Assembly (NCBI RefSeq): GCF_006346335.1
Contig: NZ_VDMC01000003.1
Location: forward strand, 151,374-215,373
Origin: Aequorivita sinensis
Lineage (GTDB): Bacteria; Bacteroidota; Bacteroidia; Flavobacteriales; Flavobacteriaceae
Length of the DNA stretch: 64,000 nt
Direction of reading: 5' to 3'
The notes beneath the pieces were generated by a model. The model ran no database searches and was not told the origin of the DNA. It saw nothing but the letters and a program-made list of their open reading frames with translations. Within the stretch, counting starts at the first letter, position 1. Each line of letters opens with the position of its first letter. This document shows, piece by piece, positions 55,869-63,744 of this stretch. The position numbers and the translations under genes are program-made.

Positions 55869-55900
55869 TATACGTTTATTATACGCTTAATATACGGTTA
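55869..55900. promoter_or_regulatory. Three 11-bp TATACG iterons before the recombinase
   Basis: TATACG stands at 55869, 55880 and 55891, exactly one repeat every 11 bp, in the divergent promoter region. The same period and ATAC core occur in the five iterons at 48359-48414. Confidence 0.65.
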
Positions 55901-55927
55901 AAATGTTGATTATTAGTATTATTGGTT

Positions 55928-57058
55928 ATGGATTTTAAAAAGCATATTACTTTAAGGCACTTATTGCTAGATAATAAGAAATATATTGGTTTGCAGTTTT
56001 ATTCGGATAAGGTATTGAATGCATTGATACGGGAGTTGCCGGGTTTACAATGGTCTGAGGAGTATAGCATGTATTATATAGTTAATAATTCTAATAATCT
56101 TACTAGTATTTTCACTGTTTTTAAGGGTGTTGCTTGGGTTAATGGCAAGTATTTTTTTGGGTCTAATAGATCTAAGAATTTGGATGAAGAGTTTGATGTT
56201 TCTTGGTATAAGAAAAGAGCTTTGCCTGATGATTATAGGGCTTGTCCGCCTTGCTATTTACAGAAGCTAGAATTAAAAAAGTATGCAAACAATACGGTGA
56301 AGGCTTATGTGTCTTGTTTTGAGCGTTTTATTAATTATTATAAAGGTAAAGAAATAGATACTTTGAATGAGTTTGATATACGAAGGTATATTCAAATGTT
56401 AATACAGAAGCGTCATTCTACCTCTTATATTAACCAGGCTATTAACAGTATTAAGTTTTATTATGAAATTGTTTTGGGTATGCCTAATAGATTTTATGAA
56501 ATAGAGCGACCTAGGAAAGAAAAGAAGTTACCTGTTGTTTTGTCTAAGGAGGATGTGTTTCGTGTTATAGCCTCGACTAATAATTTAAAACATAAGTGTA
56601 TAGTGAGTTTACTTTATTCGGCTGGATTAAGGCGTAGTGAGCTTTTGAATTTGAGGCCTGAGAATATTGATAGCAAGCGAATGGTGATACGTGTTGTTGG
56701 TGCTAAGGGTAATAAGGATAGGTATACATTGTTGTCTAAAAAGTTGTTGGTGGATTTAAGGTTGTATTATAAGGAGTACCAACCTAAGGAGTATTTATTT
56801 GAGGGAATGAAGGGTCGTAAATACCATGCGAATAGTGTTTTTAAAATAGTGAGTAGTGCAGGGGAGCGGGCAGGTATTCTAGTTAAGGTTTCGCCACATG
56901 TATTGCGTCATAGTTTTGCTACACATTTATTGGAGTCTGGTACAGATTTAAGATATATTCAGATGTTATTAGGTCATAATTCTACTAAAACGACAGAAAT
57001 TTACACACATGTAGCCACAAATAATTTTGATACTATAAAAAATCCGTTAGATTTGTAG
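55928..57058 (+). CDS. Tyrosine recombinase of the cassette array (integrase)
   Basis: This 376-aa phage-integrase-family protein has an N-terminal ~95-residue Bacteroidota-type extension (KHITLRHLLLDNKKYIGLQFYSD), a SAM-like core-binding domain (about residues 105-195) and a full catalytic domain. All catalytic residues are present: R235 (AGLRRSE), K263 (GNKDRY), H324-x2-R327 (HVLRH), H350 (LGHNS) and Y359 (IYTHV). Only about 61 residues separate Lys and the HxxR box. In IntI they are separated by about 106 because of the IntI-specific insertion, and in XerD by about 72. It therefore is XerC/D-like and lacks the IntI signature domain. I chose the ATG at 55928 over the TTG at 55922. Confidence 0.88.
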   Translation: MDFKKHITLRHLLLDNKKYIGLQFYSDKVLNALIRELPGLQWSEEYSMYYIVNNSNNLTSIFTVFKGVAWVNGKYFFGSNRSKNLDEEFDVSWYKKRALPDDYRACPPCYLQKLELKKYANNTVKAYVSCFERFINYYKGKEIDTLNEFDIRRYIQMLIQKRHSTSYINQAINSIKFYYEIVLGMPNRFYEIERPRKEKKLPVVLSKEDVFRVIASTNNLKHKCIVSLLYSAGLRRSELLNLRPENIDSKRMVIRVVGAKGNKDRYTLLSKKLLVDLRLYYKEYQPKEYLFEGMKGRKYHANSVFKIVSSAGERAGILVKVSPHVLRHSFATHLLESGTDLRYIQMLLGHNSTKTTEIYTHVATNNFDTIKNPLDL

Positions 57059-57065
57059 GTATGAT

Positions 57066-57108
57066 GGATATAAACTCCCTATGGGAGTTTATCCAATTGT
57101 TAGCACCA
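57066..57108 (+). promoter_or_regulatory. attI-like site
   Basis: Seven bases after the recombinase stop, a stem GGATATAAACTCCC/GGGAGTTTATCC (57066-57079 with 57083-57094) is followed by AATT and G^TTAGCACCA (cut inferred after 57099). The stem may also terminate recombinase transcription. Cassette 1 starts at 57100. Confidence 0.6.
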
Positions 57109-57110
57109 AT

Positions 57111-58085
57111 ATGACAAAAATCCTGCGAAAATTTATATCGTATTTTACAATAAGTGGTTTAGTTTACTACTTGTTTTTAGTTGTTGAGACCATCAGCTTA
57201 TATTTTAGCGAATTTGGATTTGACCTAACGAATGGAATACTTTTTAGTTTTAGTCAAATACCAGCAGTAATTAATTTTGGTGTTTTCATTGCCTTAATCT
57301 TGGTTACAGCGGAATTAATAAAAGAGAAAATTCCTCTCTCAAAATTTTTCCAATTCGGACTTATCGCATCACTAATCTTTGGCGGACTAATATTCTTACT
57401 ATCCAATAGTGTGGTGCCAAAACTGCGAATGACAACATTCTTGGATAGATATGAAAACGCAAGAAAAGAACCATTTACGTCACAAGAAAGAATTGAAAAA
57501 GCTACCGAATACAAAAAAACAAATGTTGATATGATGAGTATTGGACTTATAAACCAATATTCTGACTCTTTAGAAACTGAAAATAAGTCTCAAAAGAAAA
57601 TTATCTCTGACTTGTTTAAAAAAATTCCTGATAGCATAATTCAAAGTGATTTTTCTAAAACGGAACTTAACGAATATGGAATCTCAAAAAACGAGTTGAC
57701 AATAGAATTTAATCGCAGAGATTTATTTCAATTAAAAAACGAAATAAGAAAGAATACGCTCTTGACAAAGCAATTAAGAAAATCTAATTGGACAAAAAAC
57801 ACTCGATATTTAAATAGTTTTCTGACTTTATTTCTGGTTTGCTTTGCAATAGTTATTGGAGCGAATTTTAAAAATCAGTTAATATTTTCATTGGTCTGTA
57901 TCGGAATTGTGATTTATTCACAGACCTTAACTTTATTAACAACATCATCGGACTACTTTATAAACGGAGAGAACTTATTGGGACTGATTTTTAAGTTTAC
58001 GATAATTCTGGTTGTATTTTTATATTTAGTCTATCGAATGAAAACGAAAAAAAATACTGGTGCTAACAACGTATATAGCTCATAG
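57111..58085 (+). CDS. Cassette 1: multi-pass membrane protein, unknown
   Basis: This 324-aa protein has three N-terminal membrane helices (about residues 10-110), a charged soluble middle (about 115-225: RYENARKEPFTSQERIEKATEYKKT), and three C-terminal helices (about 240-315). This order resembles LptF/LptG-type permeases, but no signature supports that. ATG 57111 lies 11 bp into the cassette and is preferred over the upstream frame, which starts within the attI-like site. The last codons and stop lie inside the attC left arm. Confidence 0.6.
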   Translation: MTKILRKFISYFTISGLVYYLFLVVETISLYFSEFGFDLTNGILFSFSQIPAVINFGVFIALILVTAELIKEKIPLSKFFQFGLIASLIFGGLIFLLSNSVVPKLRMTTFLDRYENARKEPFTSQERIEKATEYKKTNVDMMSIGLINQYSDSLETENKSQKKIISDLFKKIPDSIIQSDFSKTELNEYGISKNELTIEFNRRDLFQLKNEIRKNTLLTKQLRKSNWTKNTRYLNSFLTLFLVCFAIVIGANFKNQLIFSLVCIGIVIYSQTLTLLTTSSDYFINGENLLGLIFKFTIILVVFLYLVYRMKTKKNTGANNVYSS

Positions 58086-58255
58086 CTAATTAGTTGCTTA
58101 AACGAAGTTAAGGCATATTTGCAAGTCCGCCAAATTTTTTAATTTGGCTTATTGAAAAAAAGGTAATAAGAAAATTAAAAAATTCGGCTCGTGCTTAACC
58201 GAATAATTATCGCTAATTTGCACGCTACGAGCCATATACAAGACCGTTGCCCACA
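58058..58255 (+). repeat. attC-like site 1 (cassette 1/2 junction)
   Basis: The left outer arm TGGTGCTAA (58058-58066) is complementary to the start of cassette 1 (57100-57108), and the right outer arm TTGCCCACA begins cassette 2 after G58246. The inner stem GTATATAGCTCATAGC (58071) pairs with GCTACGAGCCATATAC (58224) with two A/C mismatches at positions 7 and 12. An internal GCCAAAT...ATTTGGC hairpin lies at 58129-58148. Confidence 0.8.
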
Positions 58256-58289
58256 ATTAAAACGAACACCAGTAATACAATTAAACTGA

Positions 58290-60404
58290 ATGAATAAACA
58301 GCCAAAACCAGACTCAAAAAAATATACGGACTTGATATCCGAAATTCAAAAAGGACAAATTAAAATCCCGAAATTCCAACGGGATTTTGTTTGGAGTATT
58401 GACAAAACTGCAAAACTTTTGGACAGTATTTTAAAAGGCTATCCGATTGGCACTTTTATTTTGTGGGAAACCAACGAAAGATTAAACGATATTAAGAATA
58501 TTGGAAATCTTGTTTTGCCACCTGTTCCAGACGACATAAAAGTTCAGTACGTTTTGGACGGACAACAGCGAATTACATCATTGTACGCAGCATTTTTGGG
58601 TGCTTCAATTCAAAAAGAAGGAGAAAAAAAGATTACGAATTATGGTTCAATATTCGTTGATTTAGAAGGCGATATTGATAATAACGATGAACAAATAATT
58701 TTATCGGAACAACCTGAAACTAAAAATATCTCTCTAAAAGATTTGCTAAATTCAAAATACAGCGATTTAAGAGAAAATTATTCAAATGAGGATATAGACA
58801 AAATTCAAGAATACAAAGAAACTTTTACTTCTTATGATTTCTCGACAGTAGTACTTCGTAAAGAAGATATTGATTCTGCAATAGAAGTTTTTACTCGAAT
58901 AAATACAGGCGGACAAACCTTAACTCTATTTGAGATAATGTCTGCAAAAACTTATGACGAGGAACAGAAATTCGATATGCAAGACCGATTTCAAAAATTA
59001 CTAAAACAACTTGAAGTCAGTAAATACGAAACAATATCAAGTACAGTAATTTTAAATGTTTTAGGTTTAATATTAAGCAAAAACAAAGAGTGTAAACGAA
59101 AAGTCGTTTTACAATTAGACAAGCAAAGTATTATTGATATTTGGGATGATGTAATTTCATCGCTTAAAGAAAGTATTGACTATTTCCGTTCAGTTTATAG
59201 AATTCCTGTGTCAACTTTATTGCCTTACGATGCACTTTTAGTTCCTTTCAGTTACTTTTTTTACTACCATAAAGAAAAGCCAAAAGGCGAACAGATTAAA
59301 TATTTGGAAGAGTTCTTTTGGAGAATATCGTTATCATATAGATATTCAAGTTCAACAGAATCTAAACTTGCTCAAGACATTAAAAGAATTGACCAAATTC
59401 TAAATGGAGAACGACCAAACTACGATGAATTAAAAGTCTTTTTAAGTTCGCCAAGAGATTTAATAGACACAAATTTTAGTGCAGGAAATAGTTATTGTAA
59501 AGCAGTTCTTTGTTTGTTAGCTTATTCAGAGCCAAAAGACTTTCAAGATAACGGAAAAGTTATTCTTGATAATTCTTGGTTAAAAATGGCGAATAGTAAA
59601 AATTATCATCACTTTTTCCCAAAATCATATTTGAGAAAACAAGGAATTGGAAATGAAAATAGTATTGTTAATATCACTTTGGTTGGTGCAGATTTAAACA
59701 AACGCAAAATTAGAGCAAAAGCACCTTCAATTTATATTCAAGACTTCTTGGACGAAAATGCGGAATTGCATAAATCTATAAAATCACATTTAATTGATGA
59801 TATTGATGATTTTGGAATTCACAGCGATGATTATTCTGTGTTTTTAGAAAAAAGAGCGACTTCTATTTATAAAGCTTTGAAAAATAGAATTGAGTTTACA
59901 AAAACGGAAAAAATAGAAGATACCGAATTAAAGGAATTAATCTTAATCGGAGAAAATGAAAAGTTGGAAATGAAATCAACTTTACGCTACGATTTAAGAC
60001 AGAATATTGTAAATAAAAATTTAGAATATGTAATTGCCAAAACCGTTTCTGCATTTTTAAACAGCGAAGGCGGAATTTTAATAATCGGAGTTGACGATAA
60101 TGGAAATGCTTTAGGACTTGACAAAGATATTGAAACCTTTTCTAAAAAAGATGTTGACGGATTTGAATTGCATTTAAGGAATATCATTAAAAAACATTTA
60201 GGTTCAAACTTTGAAAAGCATCTAAAAATCACATTTCCAATAATTGACGAAAAGACTATTTGCAAAGTTAAAATCCTAAAAAGTGGAAAACCTGTGTTTG
60301 CGAATTTTGAGGGGAAAGACAGTTTTTACGTCAGAAATGGAAACTCATCAATTCCGAAAAACAGAGAAGAACAAAGCGAGTACGAAAAGCTACATTGGAA
60401 ATAA
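58290..60404 (+). CDS. Cassette 2: DUF262 nuclease-like / AlbA_2 fusion, candidate anti-phage protein
   Basis: This 704-aa protein has a DUF262 domain at residues 8-230 (PKFQRDFVWSIDKTAKLLDSIL, with the ParB-like DGQQRITSLYAA motif). A GmrSD-type C-terminal region follows with an HNH-like NYHHFFPKSYLRKQ (about residue 440). A Schlafen AlbA_2 domain starts near 555 (EKLEMKSTLRYDL, SAFLNSEGGILIIGVDDNG). DUF262/DUF1524 proteins of the GmrSD and BrxU type cleave modified DNA with NTP. Fusion to AlbA_2 is less common. A defence role is inferred, with no other defence gene beside it. It is a single-gene cassette, complete within its 9-bp arms. Confidence 0.82.
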   Translation: MNKQPKPDSKKYTDLISEIQKGQIKIPKFQRDFVWSIDKTAKLLDSILKGYPIGTFILWETNERLNDIKNIGNLVLPPVPDDIKVQYVLDGQQRITSLYAAFLGASIQKEGEKKITNYGSIFVDLEGDIDNNDEQIILSEQPETKNISLKDLLNSKYSDLRENYSNEDIDKIQEYKETFTSYDFSTVVLRKEDIDSAIEVFTRINTGGQTLTLFEIMSAKTYDEEQKFDMQDRFQKLLKQLEVSKYETISSTVILNVLGLILSKNKECKRKVVLQLDKQSIIDIWDDVISSLKESIDYFRSVYRIPVSTLLPYDALLVPFSYFFYYHKEKPKGEQIKYLEEFFWRISLSYRYSSSTESKLAQDIKRIDQILNGERPNYDELKVFLSSPRDLIDTNFSAGNSYCKAVLCLLAYSEPKDFQDNGKVILDNSWLKMANSKNYHHFFPKSYLRKQGIGNENSIVNITLVGADLNKRKIRAKAPSIYIQDFLDENAELHKSIKSHLIDDIDDFGIHSDDYSVFLEKRATSIYKALKNRIEFTKTEKIEDTELKELILIGENEKLEMKSTLRYDLRQNIVNKNLEYVIAKTVSAFLNSEGGILIIGVDDNGNALGLDKDIETFSKKDVDGFELHLRNIIKKHLGSNFEKHLKITFPIIDEKTICKVKILKSGKPVFANFEGKDSFYVRNGNSSIPKNREEQSEYEKLHWK

Positions 60405-60408
60405 TAAC

Positions 60409-60611
60409 TGTGGGCAACAACGTATATAAAACATAGCTATTACAGGCTTTTCGAGAGGTTTGTGTGTATTTGCGAAGACCGCCAAATTTTTAAATTTGGC
60501 TTTTAGTAAAATAAATATAAAAAGAAAAATTTAAAAATTCGGCTCGTGCATAATCCGAAAAGTTAGCGTCTTTTTACACGCTACGTTTCATATACAAGAC
60601 CGTTGCCAACT
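60409..60611 (+). repeat. attC-like site 2 (cassette 2/3 junction)
   Basis: The outer arm TGTGGGCAA (60409) matches the start of cassette 2 (TTGCCCACA). The next cassette starts TTGCCAACT (60603). The inner stem at 60422-60437 pairs with 60580-60595 with A/C mismatches at positions 7 and 12. The internal hairpin GCCAAAT/ATTTGGC is at 60481-60500, with T4 after it. Confidence 0.82.
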
Positions 60612-60637
60612 ATTTGAAAAAACAATCAAACTAACGA

Positions 60638-61102
60638 ATGAATCAAAGCACATACTTTTGGAAAGAATATATAAATCTCTATTGCGTTGAAAAAGGTCAG
60701 ACTGGATTGACTATTTCAAACATCATAGGGAGCGTGAGATTGAATACAAGTTTAAAAGAGTATTCAATCGAAGACTTTTTTGCCGAAATTGTCAAAGAAA
60801 AATATGAAATACTAATATCTTCTTGCAATGACATTGACGAATTAGTTTTAGGCAAATTTAAAAACTGGAATGGACTGAAAACCTATTATCAAAATATAGG
60901 TTCGATTTATTTTTCCAAAAATGATTTTCAAATAGAGATAAAAGAATTAAATGATTTATCTCTTGAATTGAAAAAGCGGTATAACAACAGAATTGAAAGT
61001 GGAACTTATTCTAAAATTGGAGGAACTAATGAATGGGTTCACCTCACAGAAGAGGATAAGCAAAATCACTTACTAGTTAACGAAAAACTCACTTTTAAAT
61101 AA
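60638..61102 (+). CDS. Cassette 3, gene 1: unknown 154-aa soluble protein
   Basis: This acidic-to-neutral cytoplasmic protein has no signal peptide (YFWKEYINLYCVEKGQTGLTISNIIGS; IDELVLGKFKNWNGLKTYYQNIG). A strongly helical C-terminal half (KELNDLSLELKKRYNNRI) suggests a small two-part fold. No family recognised. The gene is followed after 3 bp by the lipoprotein gene in the same cassette, so the cassette carries a pair, perhaps two working parts. Confidence 0.55.
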   Translation: MNQSTYFWKEYINLYCVEKGQTGLTISNIIGSVRLNTSLKEYSIEDFFAEIVKEKYEILISSCNDIDELVLGKFKNWNGLKTYYQNIGSIYFSKNDFQIEIKELNDLSLELKKRYNNRIESGTYSKIGGTNEWVHLTEEDKQNHLLVNEKLTFK

Positions 61103-61105
61103 AGC

Positions 61106-61543
61106 ATGAACATTTTACGAACAAAACAAGCACTTCTATCTGCAACAGCAACATTTATATTATTGTTTAACTCTTGTAACGAAAAAAAAGACGAAAACAC
61201 TTTTTCTTACGAACAATTCAAAGAGGCATTGTATTACAATAGTTCAACAGGAGAATTTGCGGATTTAGGCAATTTAGGTATGTGCATAAACCGTTGGGGA
61301 ATGCCGGAGTATGTAAAATCAATGGGGACCATGAACCAAGATGGTAGTAATAGCAGACTGAATGCAATTGTTTTCAGATGGTCGAATATAGAGGTAGATG
61401 AGAAAAACGTCGAAATAGTTTTCGAGGCTATCCCAGATTCGGGTAAGGCTATCGAAGATGTATTCACTAACAGAATTGACCGAGGAATGGCAAAATATTT
61501 GAAAGTGAAAGAATTTAGTCTGGTACCGATTTCAAAACCTTAA
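61106..61543 (+). CDS. Cassette 3, gene 2: lipoprotein of unknown function
   Basis: This 145-aa predicted lipoprotein has the lipobox LFNSC (Cys at about residue 24). The mature part has a short beta-rich domain (LNAIVFRWSNIEVDEKNVEIVFEA) ending KVKEFSLVPISKP. No family recognised. It follows the first gene of the cassette by 3 bp, suggesting coupled translation. A hairpin TTCCCG-AAC-GGGAA at about 61593-61606 stands between it and the attC. Confidence 0.55.
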   Translation: MNILRTKQALLSATATFILLFNSCNEKKDENTFSYEQFKEALYYNSSTGEFADLGNLGMCINRWGMPEYVKSMGTMNQDGSNSRLNAIVFRWSNIEVDEKNVEIVFEAIPDSGKAIEDVFTNRIDRGMAKYLKVKEFSLVPISKP

Positions 61544-61610
61544 AACAAGAATATCTACCGAAAATAAATCGAAAAAATAGGGTACTATGGGCTTCCCGAA
61601 CGGGAAAAAC

Positions 61611-61816
61611 AGTTGGCAACAACGGCTATAGCAAATAGGGCAGAAAGTGCTGAATCCATTGACTTGGGCGTGTTTGCAGAGTCCGCCAAATCTTTTGATT
61701 TGGCTTTTAGATAAAATAAGATAAAAACTAAATGCAAAAGCTTTGGCTAAGTGCTTAAACGGAAAGGTCTGTTCTTATCACCTGCCCTACTTGCCATAGC
61801 CCAACCGTTGGCAAGC
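61611..61816 (+). repeat. attC-like site 3 (cassette 3/4 junction)
   Basis: The outer arm AGTTGGCAA (61611) matches the start of cassette 3. Cassette 4 starts TTGGCAAGC (61808). The inner stem GCTATAGCAAATAGGGCAG (61625-61643) pairs with 61782-61800 with A/C mismatches at two places five apart. The internal hairpin is CCAAATC...GATTTGG at 61686-61703, with a TTTTAG tail. Confidence 0.82.
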
Positions 61817-61824
61817 ATTTGAAA

Positions 61825-62385
61825 ATGAAGAAAATTCTGCCATTCATAATCCTATTAACAACTCAGTGCAAAATTGAATCTAATCAAGACTATTCTAGAG
61901 GAATGATAAAATACGTTGATAGTATTGGGACAGCTCTTACAGGAAGTGAAAATCACGGCTTTACCCTTCAACACGACAGTATAATTCAAATAAACCCTGA
62001 CACAAATTATCTAATAGCCAATATTTCAACAGGAATTGAGAAAAATCAGACTTACAACTTTCAAAACGATGAAGGAGTTGAGCTTAAACTTAAAAGGCTA
62101 AATTACACAGACCTTGAAGTGACTGTAATTGACAAAACTGATTCTTACGAATCTACCGCATCCATGACTTTAGATGTTCTGAACAAGAAAGTGGTCAATA
62201 TTGATTCAACAGACATTCAAGCACACTCCTTCAACATGAAAGTCAAAGACTGTTCTTGTATCTTACTTCTATCTAAACAAGAAAAAAACCAGAACGAATC
62301 ACGATTCACAATTATTCATATAAAAGAAAACTCTTGTGACCAATTGAAACTTGAGAGAATAAATGGGCTATATAAAGAAAAATAA
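61825..62385 (+). CDS. Cassette 4: lipoprotein of unknown function
   Basis: This 186-aa predicted lipoprotein (MKKILPFIILLTTQC, Cys15) has a mature part with alternating charged beta-strand-like segments and two Cys near residue 140 (KDCSCILLLSK). The frame offers a TTG at 61819, but the ATG at 61825 directly opens the signal. It begins 17 bp into the cassette and ends 4 bp before the attC left arm, a tight fit of gene to cassette. Confidence 0.6.
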   Translation: MKKILPFIILLTTQCKIESNQDYSRGMIKYVDSIGTALTGSENHGFTLQHDSIIQINPDTNYLIANISTGIEKNQTYNFQNDEGVELKLKRLNYTDLEVTVIDKTDSYESTASMTLDVLNKKVVNIDSTDIQAHSFNMKVKDCSCILLLSKQEKNQNESRFTIIHIKENSCDQLKLERINGLYKEK

Positions 62386-62389
62386 AAAC

Positions 62390-62589
62390 GCTTGCCAACA
62401 GTACCTATACGCAATGCGGGCTGAAGGAATAGCCGATAGATCTCATCCCCTATCCCGCCAAAGCTCCGCTTTGGTATTTTAGATGAATAAAGTAAAAACA
62501 CAAAATCACAGCTTTGGCTCACAGCCGTGCACGATTGAAAACTATCGCTTTTCAATCCCGCACTGCGCATAGCCGGAACGTTAGCATAC
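62390..62589 (+). repeat. attC-like site 4 (cassette 4/5 junction)
   Basis: The outer arm GCTTGCCAA (62390) matches cassette 4's start TTGGCAAGC. Cassette 5 starts TTAGCATAC (62581). The inner stem CTATACGCAATGCGGG (62405-62420) pairs with 62557-62572 with two A/C mismatches five apart. An internal CCAAAGC...GCTTTGG hairpin lies at 62458-62474. Confidence 0.82.
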
Positions 62590-62591
62590 AT

Positions 62592-63029
62592 TTGAGAAAA
62601 ACATTGGAACTGAAAAACAAAATATCGAAATTGACATTAATTCTGATTTTAATCGGAGTTTCTTTCGGGTTTAAAAATCAAACATCTGAATTTAGTTTCA
62701 TCGACAAATATGGGAATGAAATTATTATTCAGAATACGGAACTGATTCCTGAATTAATAAATGCGGAGTTTTTAAAAAACAATCTGAACGGAACTCATTT
62801 TACATTCAAGCTGAAAGAAGATTCGGATTTAAAATTTGAATATAGAATTGCGGAATTCGTTCGGATAAATAAAACGGAATATAGATTGCGGATTTTACAA
62901 AAGCCAAAATCGGACAAATCAGAAGATATTATTAGATACGTTGGATATAGTAATTATCGAATGAAATTAAAGAAAACCAAAAGCGGAATTGAATTGGAGA
63001 AAGTTGAATTTATGTACGCTGAAATATAA
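62592..63029 (+). CDS. Cassette 5: small secreted or membrane-anchored protein, unknown
   Basis: From the TTG at 62592, 11 bp into the cassette, it encodes 145 residues: RKTLELKNKISKLTLILILI and a hydrophobic signal/anchor ending near GFKNQ. A charged mature part (FIDKYGNEIIIQNTELIPEL) follows. No ATG in this frame lies near the start. The longer open frame upstream runs through the attC and is not credible. No family recognised. Confidence 0.5.
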   Translation: MRKTLELKNKISKLTLILILIGVSFGFKNQTSEFSFIDKYGNEIIIQNTELIPELINAEFLKNNLNGTHFTFKLKEDSDLKFEYRIAEFVRINKTEYRLRILQKPKSDKSEDIIRYVGYSNYRMKLKKTKSGIELEKVEFMYAEI

Positions 63030-63033
63030 AAAC

Positions 63034-63171
63034 GTATGCTAACACCGTATAAAAATAATTGCGATTTAGTGCTAAAACAAAGGTCGTTGCGTGTTTGTAA
63101 CGTCTGATTTTCCTTCGGAAAATCCTCGCATACAAACCCGCAACTATTCTTATACATAAACGTTGTAGCAC
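63034..63171 (+). repeat. attC-like site 5 (cassette 5/6 junction)
   Basis: The outer arm GTATGCTAA (63034) matches the start of cassette 5 (TTAGCATAC). Cassette 6 starts TTGTAGCAC (63163). The inner stem TATAAAAATAATTGCG (63048-63063) pairs with 63139-63154 with two A/C mismatches five apart. An internal ATTTTCC-TTCG-GGAAAAT hairpin lies within the loop. Confidence 0.82.
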
Positions 63172-63186
63172 ATTTAAGAAAACCTA

Positions 63187-63738
63187 ATGGCAATAAACCA
63201 ATTTCTGACATTTGTACTTCCAAAAAAGCCGATTGAAGAAAAATATGGCGGAATACCAAAACAGCTCGAAATTAAACACGCTGAATGGGAAAAGTATTGG
63301 GAAAACTATGATATGGAATTGAATGACGCACCAGAACCTGAATTTGAAGATGCGATTTCAACAAAATGGTGGAAAGGAATTCAAATTGATATTGCGGAAT
63401 TGAGAAATGAAATTGACAAAATAATAACTCGTGCGGAATGGAATGGCGGAACGAGTTGGAAAACAGAAAAAGCGGAATTTGACCACGATTTGAGTATAGA
63501 TTTTAACGAGAAAGAAAATTACATTGAAGATTTTCGATTTCGGACTGACTTGACCGACTCAACTCTGACTTTTATAAAATCAATGTTGGATTTATGCGAC
63601 AGAGAAGAATGGATTTTAATGGACGACAAAGGAAATTTGTGCGAACCGAAAATTCAAAATTTAGCTGAATTAATTAAAGATTCAGATGCGGACAGATTTT
63701 TGAGAAATCCGATTGAATTTTTTGAGAATATAAAATAA
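63187..63738 (+). CDS. Cassette 6: unknown 183-aa acidic protein
   Basis: This cytoplasmic, acidic, Trp-rich protein (KHAEWEKYWENYDMELNDAPEPEFEDAISTKWWKGIQ; WNGGTSW) has a helical C-terminal half. The composition recalls immunity or antidote proteins, but there is no sequence signature and no toxin beside it. The ATG is 25 bp into the cassette; the stop is 6 bp before the attC left arm. Confidence 0.55.
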   Translation: MAINQFLTFVLPKKPIEEKYGGIPKQLEIKHAEWEKYWENYDMELNDAPEPEFEDAISTKWWKGIQIDIAELRNEIDKIITRAEWNGGTSWKTEKAEFDHDLSIDFNEKENYIEDFRFRTDLTDSTLTFIKSMLDLCDREEWILMDDKGNLCEPKIQNLAELIKDSDADRFLRNPIEFFENIK

Positions 63739-63744
63739 AAAAAC

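Noticed and set aside
55928..57058. Classical IntI integrase
   Set aside because: The insertion specific to IntI is absent by the spacing of catalytic residues.
57081..57110. Upstream start of the cassette 1 gene
   Set aside because: It begins in the attI-like hairpin outside the cassette, so it would change with every new cassette; ATG 57111 is inside the cassette.
62514..62591. Start of the cassette 5 gene inside attC site 4
   Set aside because: The frame runs through the paired inner arm of the junction; a start at 62592 lies inside the cassette and directly opens the hydrophobic anchor.
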